Below are positions 47,190 through 57,179 of a stretch of 64,000 bases of DNA, one piece after another. Every line of letters starts with the position of its first letter. Position 1 is the stretch's first letter. The translations under genes were made by a program, and so were the position numbers. Where the stretch lies: positions 305,862,956 through 305,926,955 of the forward strand of contig NC_081824.1 of NCBI RefSeq assembly GCF_030867095.1, given 5' to 3'. This stretch comes from Alligator mississippiensis. Taxonomy: Eukaryota; Chordata; Crocodylia; Alligatoridae. Under the pieces are notes generated by a model, which was given only the letters and a program-made list of their open reading frames with translations, had not been told where the DNA came from and made no database searches.

Positions 47190-48010
47190 TCTGTACATGC
47201 TTCTTAAATGCTGTGCCCACAACTAGACACAATTCTCCAGATGAGGCCTAGCTAGCACTGATTAGAGTGGTACTCTACCTACTTGCATTTTGCATACAAT
47301 ATTTCAATTAATGTAACTTCACATCGCTAACTGTCATTGAGTTTGTGATCTAATTTATCAAGAGCCTTTTGAATCCTCTAAAGTACTTGCACCCCACTCA
47401 CTTTGTGTCACCTGCAAACTTATTTAGCATGCTCTATACATACACCTAAATCATTCTTAAAAATGTTAACAGCATCAGACCCAGAACAGATCTCTGTGGT
47501 ACCCCACTTGAAACTTCCTATCATTCTGATATTAATCCATTAATAGTTGCTCTTTGTTTGCAGTTGTTTGACCAATTATCTATCCACCTAATGGTACTTC
47601 TATGTAGCCCACGTTTCTTCAGCTTGCCTATGAGAATGTTATGTGGAACTGCAACAAAAGCCTTAATGAATTCCTGGAATATTATATACAATGCACTTTC
47701 CTCATCCACCAGTCTAGTTACACTGTCAGAGAAGGATATCAAGTTGTTTTGGTATAATATGTTCCTATCAAATCCATGTTGGCTGCTAGTGGTCCCTCTT
47801 TCCTTCTCCAGGTATTTACAAATGTTTTACAAATATTTGTTTGGTAGAGCAAATGTTTTATATTTGTAAGAAGATACATACAAATGTTTTCATCATTTGT
47901 TCTAATAACTTCTTGTGTTGAACTTAGACTTATCAGTCTACATGCCTCTGGTCATTGGTCATCTTTTTATCCCCTTTTTAAAACCATTCTCCAGTCCTCC
48001 GGGACCTTGC
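47190..48010 (-). mobile_element. Old CR1-like LINE RT fragment
   Basis: On the minus strand 47742-47521 reads VTRLVDEESALYIIFQEFIK, AFVAVPHNILIGKLKKRGLH and IRWIDNWSNNCKQRATINGL, the RT palm segment (family consensus LDFQKAFDKVPH..L..KL, WI.NWL..R.Q.V..NG). The downstream plus-strand phrases CTCCAGATGAGGCCT and TTTGTGTCACCTGCAAACTT match the complement of the EYC-F-W and ADDTK regions in degraded form. It is far more diverged than the neighbouring CR1 copies. Confidence 0.7.
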
Positions 48011-48736
48011 CTATCATCTATGGCCCCTGGCAGATATTAATTTAAACGTGCAATAGGATCTGAGGAATTTTGTTCCGAATCCCAAGGATCATGAGACCTG
48101 CCATGTCAGGCGGCTTTAACACGCTACACATGCAAATTAAAGTGAAATACAAATGAGCCACAAACATGTTTCACATTAAATATGAAACATCATCCACATT
48201 AAATGTGAAGAACCTTTGTGGCTGGTTTGCCATTTGCATCATGTAATAAAATGGCTGAATGTGTGGCATATTACAATTTATTATGCAATAGTGTGATAAA
48301 CATAATGTCTGCCAGGACCCAATGACTCTGGAAATAATATTTCCAGAGCACTAAGTCACTCTAATGCTGTAAATAAAATGATCTAGACAATTGTTTAAAA
48401 AATATTATCCAAACTTTTTCAGTGATTAGTGATAGTCAGCTTGGATCTGTTTCAAGTTTTGGGAGAAAGCTCATACCAGTTTTTATTTTATATGATGAAA
48501 TTTACTTTTCCCTAAAATAGAGGGGAAAGAGCAGCTGCTGGCTTGGACAGAGACATATGGTATTTACAGGTTTCCAAAATATATAACAAGTGATTAGGGA
48601 AATTAAATGTGAACTAAACCATAGATCTTGCTGTGAGGATGAACTCTTAGTGTATTTGGGTAAACTAGATTTTAGTCACCATTATCAGTGGATATCAGTT
48701 TCATTCAGTCAATAGTCAAATTTTGGACAACAGATT

Positions 48737-51515
48737 TCACAGACATTAGGGCTGGAAGGGACCTCGGAAGATCATCGAGTCCAGCCCCCCGCCCAAAGGG
48801 CAGGACGTCAGCTGGGGTCATAGGATCCCAGCAAGATAAGCATCCAGTTTCATCTTGAAGGTGTTCAATGAAGGCGCTTGAACAACCTCCGGCGGCAGGC
48901 TGTTCCAGACCTTGGGGGCTCGGACAGTAAAGAAATTCTTCCTTATGTCCAGCCTGAAACGATCTTGTAGTAGTTTGTGACCATTTGTCCTCGTCATCCC
49001 TTGGGGCGCTCTGGTGAACAAACGTTCCCCTAGATACTGGTGGTCACCCCTGATAAACTTGTAGGTGGCCATCAGATCACCCCTGAGCCTGCGCTTTTCC
49101 AGGCTAAAGAGCCCCAGGGCTCTCAGCCTGTCATCGTAGGGTCTGCTTCCTTGACTCCTGATCATGCGCGTGGCTCTTCTCTGGACTCTCTCAAGCTTCT
49201 CCACATCCTTTTTGAATTGTGGAGCCCAAAACTGGACGCAGTACTCCAGCTGCGGCCTCACTAAGGCCGAGTACAGGGGGAGAATGACGTCCCGGGATTT
49301 GCTTGAGAAGCATCTATGGATGCAAGCCAGCGTTTTGGTCGCTTTACTAGCCGCAGCATCGCATTGCAGGCTCATGTTCATCTTGTGGTCAATGATGACC
49401 CCCAAGTCTCTTTCTTCCATAGTGCTAACCAACATAGCACTGCCGAGCCTATAAGGATGCTGCGGGTTTTTCTTCCCAAGGTGGAGAACCTTGCATTTAT
49501 CGGCGTTGAACACCATCAGATTCTCATCCGCCCACTTGCTGAGCCTGTCCAGGTCAGCCTGGATCACCCGCCTGTCTTCTGGCGTGGATGCTTTGCCCCA
49601 AAGTTTGGTGTCATCGGCGAACTTGGCCAGTCCGCTTCTGACTCCAGTGTCCACATCGTTAATGAAGATGTTGAACAGTATGGGTCCAAGGACAGAGCCC
49701 TGGGGGACCCCACTGGTCACAGGACACCACGATGAGTGACTTCCATCAATTACTACCCTCTGGGTCCGACCCCGGAGCCAATTTTCCAGCCAGTGGATCG
49801 TGGGGGACCCAAGGCGACAATTGGCCAGTTTCTCCAAGAGACGATCATGGGACACCAGATCGAAGGCTTTTTTGAAGTCAAGATATATGACATCAATCTC
49901 ATCTCCCTTGTCCAGGTGATAGGTCACCTGGTCGTAGAAGGAAATGAGATTGGTCAAGCAAGACCTACCCGCAACAAACCCGTGCTGGCTATCCCTTAAG
50001 ACGTTGGCGTCGGCCAGTCCATTAAGGATGGCCTCCTTAATAAACTTTTCTAAGATCTTCCCCGGGATAGAAGTCAGGCTGATGGGCCTATAGTTAGCCG
50101 GATCCACTTTCCTCCCTTTCTCGAAGATAGGCACCACATTGGCCTTCTTCCAGTCTTCGGGCACTACACCAGAGCGCCAAGAGTTTTCAAAGATCCGCGC
50201 TAGAGGCTGGGCTATGACGCTCGCCAGCTCCTTGAGTACCCTGGGGTGAAGACTGTCAGGGCCGGCTGACTTGAAGGTATCCAGCTTCTCAAGATGTTCC
50301 TTCACGAAGTCAGCATTAATGGGGGGCAGGGGATCACCCTCACCCGGACTTCCCGGCCCTGTAGCAGGCACGGGTGTCCCATGGGGCTGATGAAAGACCG
50401 ACGCAAAGTACCTATTTAATAGGTTGGCTTTTTCCTGGGCGTCAGTTGTCAGTTGCCCCATCTGGTTCAGCAGGGGTCCAACGTTGCCCCTGCTTTTCCT
50501 CCGGCTCCCCACATATCTGAAAAAGGACTTTTTGTTGTCCTTGATGCTCAAAGCTAGCTGGAGTTCAGTTGCAGCCTTGGCTTTCCTGGTCTGCTCCCTA
50601 CAGGACCGGACCAGTGCAGAATAATCCTCCTTGGAGGTGACTCCCATCCTCCATCCTTTGTAGGCCTTTCTTTTTAGCCTCAGGAGGTCTGCTAGGTCCC
50701 TGGAGAGCCAGGGGGGCTGCTGTGCCCTCTTGCTGCCTTTCCTCCGAGATGGAATAGACTTAGTTTGTGCATTGAGGATCGCTCCCTTGAGGAGCAACCA
50801 CTCTTCTTGAACTCCCCTCTCCCTGCGGTCACAGTCCCTTAGGGCCTCACTGACAAGCCTCCTGAGCTTGTCAAAGTCGGCTTTCCTGAAGTCAAGGACT
50901 TGCGTGTTGCTGACCGACTTGCCAGCTTTTCGGCAGATGGTGAAGGTGATCAGCTTGTGGTCGCTGTCACCCAGCTTCCCATCGATCACTAGGTCGGCGA
51001 CTAGGTCCTCCCCAGTAGCCAGCACCAGGTCGAGCAGCGCTTTGCCTCTCGTTGGCCCATAGACTTCTTGAGTCAGGTAGAGGTCATCCACGCACGAGAG
51101 GAAGCTCTGCGACCGCTCAGATTTTGCTGAGCGATCCTCCCACGAGATGTCTGGGTAATTGAAGTCACCCATGACAACCATGGTCCTGGAGCAAGCTGCC
51201 TCAGCCAGTTCCTGGGCAAACTCCTGGTCTAGCTCAGGACTTTGGGTGGGAGGTCTGTAATAGACTCCCGCCATTGTGTCCCCTGTGCCGTGTTCCCCAC
51301 GGATTTTAACCCAGAGGGTCTCCAGCCGTCCACCCCGGTCGCCAATATCGGCTTGCAGGGACGCGTAGCTTTCCTTAACATAGAGAGCTACACCCCCGCC
51401 CCTTTTCTCTACACGATCCCTCCTGTACAGGGTATAGCCATCTATCCCCGTGGTCCAGTCATGGGTGGAGTCCCACCAGGTCTCCGTGATCCCTATGATC
51501 AAAATTATCAATTTC
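48737..51515 (-). mobile_element. CR1 LINE, nearly whole ORF2 (copy D)
   Basis: Antisense CR1 of 2.8 kb from a different subfamily than copies B, C and E (3' end GGGCTGGAAGGGACCTCGGA rather than GGGTCGGAAGGGACCTCAAT). It carries the 3' UTR, the complete RT and all but the first part of the endonuclease, and is 5'-truncated at about 51515. It is the best preserved element in the window. Confidence 0.97.
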
Positions 51516-51538
51516 TCCCTCCCCCAAAAACAAACCAA
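48818..51538 (-). CDS. CR1 ORF2 endonuclease-reverse transcriptase, 906 codons open
   Basis: A single frame of 906 codons; the first ~10 residues come from flanking DNA or the truncation point. The endonuclease is APE-like: GITETWWDSTHDW (the catalytic Glu segment), VYYRPP, GDFNYPDISWED, LDLVLATGEDLV and the C-terminal GDSDHKLITF with the catalytic Asp-His. Then DNKKSFFRYVGSRRKSRGN, the RT core [60 protein letters not shown] and the catalytic [13 protein letters not shown], the thumb, and the C-terminal LVRPQLEYCVQFWAPQFKKD and FTVRAPKVWNSLPPEVV. Only the N-terminal ~40-50 residues of the endonuclease (LYTNARS region) and ORF1 are lost by 5' truncation. Expression is unlikely without a promoter. 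Confidence 0.9.
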   Translation of the reverse strand: MVCFWGREKLIILIIGITETWWDSTHDWTTGIDGYTLYRRDRVEKRGGGVALYVKESYASLQADIGDRGGRLETLWVKIRGEHGTGDTMAGVYYRPPTQSPELDQEFAQELAEAACSRTMVVMGDFNYPDISWEDRSAKSERSQSFLSCVDDLYLTQEVYGPTRGKALLDLVLATGEDLVADLVIDGKLGDSDHKLITFTICRKAGKSVSNTQVLDFRKADFDKLRRLVSEALRDCDRRERGVQEEWLLLKGAILNAQTKSIPSRRKGSKRAQQPPWLSRDLADLLRLKRKAYKGWRMGVTSKEDYSALVRSCREQTRKAKAATELQLALSIKDNKKSFFRYVGSRRKSRGNVGPLLNQMGQLTTDAQEKANLLNRYFASVFHQPHGTPVPATGPGSPGEGDPLPPINADFVKEHLEKLDTFKSAGPDSLHPRVLKELASVIAQPLARIFENSWRSGVVPEDWKKANVVPIFEKGRKVDPANYRPISLTSIPGKILEKFIKEAILNGLADANVLRDSQHGFVAGRSCLTNLISFYDQVTYHLDKGDEIDVIYLDFKKAFDLVSHDRLLEKLANCRLGSPTIHWLENWLRGRTQRVVIDGSHSSWCPVTSGVPQGSVLGPILFNIFINDVDTGVRSGLAKFADDTKLWGKASTPEDRRVIQADLDRLSKWADENLMVFNADKCKVLHLGKKNPQHPYRLGSAMLVSTMEERDLGVIIDHKMNMSLQCDAAASKATKTLACIHRCFSSKSRDVILPLYSALVRPQLEYCVQFWAPQFKKDVEKLERVQRRATRMIRSQGSRPYDDRLRALGLFSLEKRRLRGDLMATYKFIRGDHQYLGERLFTRAPQGMTRTNGHKLLQDRFRLDIRKNFFTVRAPKVWNSLPPEVVQAPSLNTFKMKLDAYLAGIL

Positions 51539-51539
51539 T

Positions 51540-52683
51540 GTTTGTTATTGTTTATATAGCAGATGACACAGAACAGAACTGTGAATAGCAGTGGCACCAC
51601 AGGATGTTTGTCCTTAAGCATAGCTCTCTACTTATCCCTGTCCAACCCCAGTTTCTAGTCAGTCTATCTTGTTCCATGTTCTGGGGCTGCAACACATACA
51701 AATTATGTGGTTAAGGACCTTTCCACATGTTACATATTCTCTTTTCTCCTCAGTGCTGTTCCTGTTCACTTAGTTGCGTCTGAGCTGAAATGAGTGGCAA
51801 AACTTATTTTCCCAGACTCCATCTGGTACGTGACACCTTCAATCCTAAATGCCCAAAGTCAGTGCAAGGAGGAGTGAGCATGGCAGCATTACTGGCAGTG
51901 ATTCCTCCAATCAACAGTGTGTACTAAAGTTCAAAACTGGTGTCCACAGCCTGACCAACATGTCTGCTCATCGCAGCCTGCCATCCTACAGCTGACCATC
52001 CAGACTGAGCAAGAGTGGCCTGAAATCTCCATTGGGGTCTAGCCCTCCCCCACTTCTTGTCACCGGAGTAGCTGGTCAGGGTCAGTTGACTTACCACTTC
52101 TCCCTGTGGCAGGCCTCCACCCTGCTTACCTCACCGTGGCAGCCCTGGTGGCCAGGTCATGACCAGCACAGCTGCTGCTCCTTGGCCAGAAAGCCAGTCC
52201 CTGATTGGAGCACAGCCAGTTGGTCGTATGGTGAAAAGCAGCCCAGAGGCTGGGAACACGGTGGAAAGCATCTGGGCACCAGGACCAGAACTGGACATGC
52301 TCCCCACTGCTGGGATGACCCTGCTGCTGCCTCCTTTGCAGCCGGTGAGCCAGGGAAACTACCCCAGGACCACCTGAGCCCAAAGTGGGCCAAAACAGAC
52401 CAGCATCTAGGCCCCAGATAGAAGACTTTCCAGCAGCAGCCAGACACAGCTACAGTAGTCCACCTGGGACCTGATCCACTCACTGGGACTGGGCAACCTG
52501 CACAGGAGCAGCAGAGCCAGCCAGCCCACACAAGACAGGAGCCAGTTGCAACTAAGGTCAGCCGGGGATGGGAGAATGTGGCCTGGTGTGCCTGGAGGGC
52601 ACCTGACAAGGGTGAGCCCTGGAGGGATGGCCCATGATGCCCCAGCCTCCCAGCTGTTCAACCGTACACACAAAGTGCACCAT
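51540..52683. other. Intergenic sequence, GC-rich on the right, not recognised
   Basis: 51540-52020 is AT-rich; 52030-52680 is GC-rich with overlapping open frames on both strands (up to 150 codons) that match no family I know. CR1 copy E starts at its right edge. Confidence 0.4.
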
Positions 52684-53571
52684 ACAGTATCCCACCCCAT
52701 ACTGGTGAACAAGTTAAGAGGCTGTGACTTGGATGACTACACAGTTCGGTGGGTGGTGAATTGGCTGGAGGGTCGCACCCAGAGAGTCATGGTGGATGGG
52801 TCGGTTTTGACCTGGAAGGGTGCGGGCAGTGAGGTCCTGCAGGGCTCGGTCCTTGGACCGATACTCTTTAATGTCTTCATCAGCGACTTGGACGAGGGAG
52901 TGAAATGTACTCTGTCCAAATTTGCAGATGACACAAAGCTATGGGGAGAAATGGACAAGCCGGAGGGCAGGGAACAGCTGCAAGCAGACCTGGACAGGTT
53001 GGACAAGTGGGCAGAAAACAACAGAATGCAGTTCAACAAGGAGAAATGCAAAGTGCTGCACCTAGGGAGGAAAAATGTCCAGCACATCTACAGCCTAGGG
53101 AATGACATACTGGGTGGCACAGAGGTGGAAAGGGATCTTGGAGTCCTAGTGGACTCCAAGATGAACATGAGCCGGCAGTGTGACGAAGCCATCAGAAAAG
53201 CCAATGGCACTTTATCGTGCATCAGCAGATGCATGACGAATAGATCCAAGGAGGTGATACTTCCCCTCTATTGGGTGCTGGTCAGACTGCAGCTGGAGTA
53301 CTGCATGCAATTCTGGGCGCCGCACTTCAAGAGGGATGCAGATAACCTGGAGAGGGTCCAGAGAAGGGCCACTCGTATGGTCAAGGGCCTGCAGACCAAG
53401 CCCTACGAGGAGAGACTAGAGAAACTGGACCTTTTCAGCCTCCGCAAGAGAAGGTTGAGAGGCGACCTTGTGGCCGCCTATAAGTTCATCACGGGGGCAC
53501 AGAAGGGAATTGGTGAGTTTTTATTCACCAAGGCGCCCCCGGGGGTTACAAAAATAATGGCCACAAGCTAG
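52682..53571 (+). pseudogene. CR1 ORF2 C-terminal RT fragment (copy E)
   Basis: The open frame enters from upstream flanking DNA and then reads [79 protein letters not shown] and RVQRRATRMVKGL before a frameshift near 53550. The SGVPQG motif reads SEVLQG here (G to E and P to L), damaging a conserved RT loop. This is a dead LINE fragment. Confidence 0.92.
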
Positions 53572-53813
53572 CAGAGAGCAGATTTAGATTGGACATTAGG
53601 AAAAACTTCTTCACAGTTCGAGTGGCCAAGGTCTGGAACGGGCTCCCAAGGGAGGTGGTGCTCTCCCCTACCCTTGGGGTCTTCAAGAGGAGGTTAGATA
53701 AGCATCTAGCTGGGGTCATCTAGACCCAGCACTCTTTCCTGCCTATGCAGGGGGTCGGACTCGATGATCTATTGAGGTCCCTTCTGACCCTAACATCTAT
53801 GAATTTATGAATT
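52684..53813 (+). mobile_element. CR1 LINE, 5'-truncated (copy E)
   Basis: Sense CR1, truncated inside RT (starting at the ACAGTATCCCACCCCATACT codons of the DTVSHPIL motif) and running to the 3' end (GGGGGTCGGACTCGATGATC, then ATGAATTTATGAAT). It is nearly identical to the matching parts of copies B and C, so the three belong to one young subfamily. Confidence 0.96.
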
Positions 53814-53815
53814 AG

Positions 53816-54356
53816 GGAACACCCACCACTTCTGGCCATAAGCAGACCCAGCAGGGAACATGAAGAGCCCCTGGGATACCTGGCCAAGGGGAAGTAAGAA
53901 AAAGCCCTGGGGAAAAAGGTACCAGATAAAAAAGGGGGAAATGAAGGATCAAGGAAGCAAACCCTTAAGCCCAATGCTCGGGTGCAAGTAGCTCAGCATG
54001 TGGGTAACAGTGCCACGTCGACTTAAGATGTTTTTCATTTGTGTTAGCATTTTTCTCCAAGTGTAGCAGGTCACAACAAGCTCCCGTGACACTGGAGCAT
54101 CGTCCCATCGGTGAATCAAACTGCCTGCAATGATATCAAGGCACAGCCTGGGATCTACAGTAACACCCAAGTGGAAAAGGGCGGGGTGTAGTGGAGGAGG
54201 AGCCCCACAGAAGATACACCAAGGAGGGTGTCCTTGAGCCTGTAAGAACCACTATGCAACATCACAGAGATATGGATAAGTTCCAAAGTTGTGTGTGTGT
54301 TGGGGGGGGGGGTGGGAAGTAAGCTCAGGGGTGGTCCAGGTGGCAGGGCAAGGGCC
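53816..54356. other. Intergenic sequence with a GT/G-run
   Basis: Unrecognised sequence; a GTGTGTGTGT tract followed by a run of about 11 G lies at 54288-54312. No gene seen. Confidence 0.5.
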
Positions 54357-54484
54357 TGTCACACTTCTGTATAAGCTCCTGAGCAGGAACAGGAAGTGTC
54401 TGGAAAATGGGGATCAACTAATCCCAGATTGAGCAGCAAAACAATCTCCTGGCTTCTCAACCTGGCTTGCTCCCTAGCTCTGCT

Positions 54485-55554
54485 TGTCTCTAGTGAGTTA
54501 TGGAATACAGAAAATCCCACGCAATTTACTGATTCATTTGATGCACTTGCTGGGGGAGTATCTAGTTGTTTGCACGATTTCACAACGATTACAAACTTAA
54601 TTCATACAACACAATTTTATTTTAAAATTCTTTACTACGCATATAACACTGCTTAGCTTTAAGAAATACCACAAACTTTAAGAACACAATAACTACATAT
54701 ATCAGAAACAATGCTCCAGATGCACTTCCTTCCCAAACAATCCTATAAGAATTAGTATTACAAAAACAACTACAATTACAACTCAAAGTTAAATTTGAAT
54801 CAATACTATTTTTTTTTTTTTTTTTATAATATACTTACAATCCTAGAATTCCAAGAAGCCAAACACCTAAATATGGTTTCATTCCTCAGTAGTACAATTT
54901 AATGGGTTGGCCTCAGTAGTACAGTTCAATGGGCTGGCCTCAGCAATACGGTTCAGTGGGCTGGCCTCAGTGTTGATAGGACTAAGTCCCCTTCCTTCAG
55001 TCCCTTTCGGGCGCTCCGTGGCTTCAGTGTGAACTAAGAAATTCGTGTTCACGGAGAGGGTGGTTCAGGTGATCAGTCTGATCCGGCCTACACTTGCGAT
55101 TCTTCCCTCATTGTTCTGCAAGTGAGGTTACCTCCAAATTGGGACAGTAGGTTACAGTTTTTATTGAGTGAGTTGCCGTCTTGGGCCACTCCTACCCAAA
55201 CCTGTCACTATTCCCAAATTTGGGCTCGGATCTTACTTAACAGATTTCTGCTGGGTTCAGTTTCTTTTGTTGACAATTTAGTTACTTTGGGGAATTTCCT
55301 TTCTTTCCAATCTTTTCAAAGGCTCCTAGGGTTTGATTTCTCAGAATGTGGGATGTTTGCTTACGGGTCATTTTTAGGTTAACTTTGTTAAAGGCATCTA
55401 AAGAAAAAATTCAAAAGTTAAGACTTTGAGCAAAGTCAGGACCTTCCACACACAGGCCAAAACAATGGCCTAGATAAGAAGATGAATCTTGTCTTTCCTA
55501 AACTGGTTAATGGGCAACTATTATAAGCATTCAAATATTACATTCAGTATGACA
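54485..55554 (-). mobile_element. Solitary LTR inserted in the family A repeat
   Basis: A 1070-bp LTR fossil with TG...CA ends (plus strand TGTCTCTAGTGAG...CAGTATGACA) and a perfect 5-bp duplication CTGCT (54480-54484 and 55555-55559). An AATAAA-type signal (complement of TTTTATTTT at about 54612) lies near the end on the minus strand, so it was probably transcribed right to left. It contains a T-run at 54809-54828 and a 27-bp minisatellite. No internal genes. Confidence 0.82.
54884..54972. repeat. 27-bp minisatellite, about 3.3 copies
   Basis: Units at 54884, 54911 and 54938 read CCTCAGTAGTACAGTTCAAT + GGGCTGG with a few substitutions, followed by a partial CCTCAGTG. It is located within the solitary LTR. 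Confidence 0.92.
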
Positions 55555-55624
55555 CTGCTCTCTGCCTGATCTCCCAGCTTTTTGACTTGGCTTGTTCCTA
55601 GACCTTGCTTTCAGTTTGACCTCC

Positions 55625-56566
55625 TGTGGCAGGGCACTGTTGGTGCCTGCCACTTTAAGGGCCAAGCCAAGCAGCCAACAGGTGCTTAACTGCGGCAGCC
55701 ATTTTAGATCCCTGGCTGCCTATATAAACAGAGCAGTTTCCTGCTGGTAGAGTAGGCAGTAACATTGCCTGGCTGCAAGGCTACATGCAACATCCTGGAG
55801 GTAAGGGCAGGAGCTGTAGGGGATGGTTTGGATGCTTCTGGTCCTGGGCATGACCTAAAACTGCACCCTGCCAGAGGTGGGTGGCCTGGTGAGGCTCTCA
55901 GTGGCGTGGGAGCCCCCAGGAAATGCCAGGCCAGTTATCCTAGTGAAAGGTGAGTAGGGGTGCCTTAACCCCAGCCCTTACTTTTGGGTGAGCCACATAC
56001 CAAAAGAGCAGGGTAGGTTAGGCAAGCTTCTGGAGGCACTTGAGCCTACTGGGGGAGTGACCCCACAGGGCCAGGCATGCTTCCAGGAGCACCTGAGCCA
56101 GGAATGGGGGACCCTGAGTGCAGGCAGGAGGTGAAAACCCAGCTGAGTCACTCAACTGGTCAATGCTGGGGTCAGGACCAGAAGGGTCAAAAGGGCCAGG
56201 GGCCCACTGCAAGGGATGCCCATGAAGAGCAAAGAAGCTTGGGGTCCCAACTGGCCTGAGATGGGGCCAGAGCTTATTGAAGCTGAAGGTCCCATGGTTG
56301 GGGGCCACAGCTAATGGGTGAAGGGGGCAGTAGAGCCAACTCTCTGAGATGCCATCTGTGAAGCTTGGGCCATGGTGTAGGGGTGGAATGGAGCTGCGGA
56401 TGGCCCCCACCCCCTGATATCAGGGTGTACAATGGGCAGCCTCCCACCTTAAATAACAACCTAATTAATTACAACAAGGCATGGCGGGTGAGATAGGTGG
56501 GCGACATGCCCAGAGGCAGGCAGGGAACTAGCTTTGTGGCTAGCCAGGTACCCCCACTTTGCCACA
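55625..56566 (+). mobile_element. Solitary LTR with TATA box, inserted in the family A repeat
   Basis: 942 bp beginning TGTGGCAGGGCACTGTTGG and ending CCCACTTTGCCACA. The terminal seven bases form the inverted pair TGTGGCA/TGCCACA. A perfect 5-bp duplication CCTCC flanks it (55620-55624 and 56567-56571). CTATATAAACAGAGC at about 55721-55735 is a good TATA box near the start, giving a short U3 and a plus orientation like many Ty3/Gypsy LTRs. No coding region is inside; a 130-codon minus-strand frame is a shadow. Confidence 0.8.
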
Positions 56567-56682
56567 CCTCCTAACTTTCTGACCTGGTTTCTCCTTGGAT
56601 TCTGCTTACTCCTCCTGACCCTGGTCAGCACTTTGATCCCCTGAGTGGCCCCAGACCTGGCTGCCCACAAACCAATGTGACA

Positions 56683-57175
56683 ATAATAAAAGTTCTTCTA
56701 CAGATGTTTCTTCAAACAAATATTGGTAACCCAAAAGTTTTCTAAAACATAAATAAAGAAGGATTCAAACCTTGTCAGACAGAATCACCAGTCACATCAA
56801 GCACAGATATTTGTAAACATTTTTTCTCACCATTTACCCTGCTGTGCTCCAAACAGATACTTAAATATTTGCCTTATTGGCCAGAGGCTGTCAGACTGGA
56901 CCTGGGTGATCAAGGATTATGTAGCCATTTGCATACTCTTTTGGAAAATCTGGCTAGTCCTACTTGGATAGCTTGATGGTGGGAGTGTTAACAGGACCTT
57001 GCAGATGAAGACAGAGGTGTAATAACCAAGATCTGTGCCTTGGGCAGCAGTGGTGACATAGGAGGTCACAGGGCCAGGCCACTTACGGTGGCTGCAGGAG
57101 CTGGGTCAGAAGTGGCTTCCATTCATGCAACTGCTCTATGTGGGCACCAAGAGCTGGTCGCCCAGTCTCCCACTA
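56683..57175. other. Intergenic sequence without recognised feature
   Basis: AT-rich, then a short GC-rich stretch before CR1 copy F. No gene seen. Confidence 0.5.
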
Positions 57176-57179
57176 CTCA

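Larger units (their letters stand above)
54357..56682 (+). repeat. LTR-like repeat (family A, copy 2), split by two LTR insertions
   Basis: Three blocks align in order with the repeat at 33139-33471: 54357-54484 (TGTCACACTTCTGTATAAGC, then GGAAGTGTCTGGAAAATGGG), 55555-55624 (pyrimidine-rich middle) and 56567-56682 (CAGACCTGGCTGCCCACAAA, then CCAATGTGACA). The ends TGTCACA and TGTGACA are inverted, as in LTRs. No duplication flanks the outer ends (GGGCC against ATAAT), so it is old or one end was lost. The two inserts are listed separately. Confidence 0.6.

Noticed and set aside
52032-52712. Frames of 129 and 150 codons on opposite strands
   Set aside because: Mutually overlapping in GC-rich DNA, no recognisable domain.
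56018-56410. 130-codon minus-strand frame
   Set aside because: Lies inside the 942-bp LTR on the strand opposite to its TATA box; a compositional shadow.
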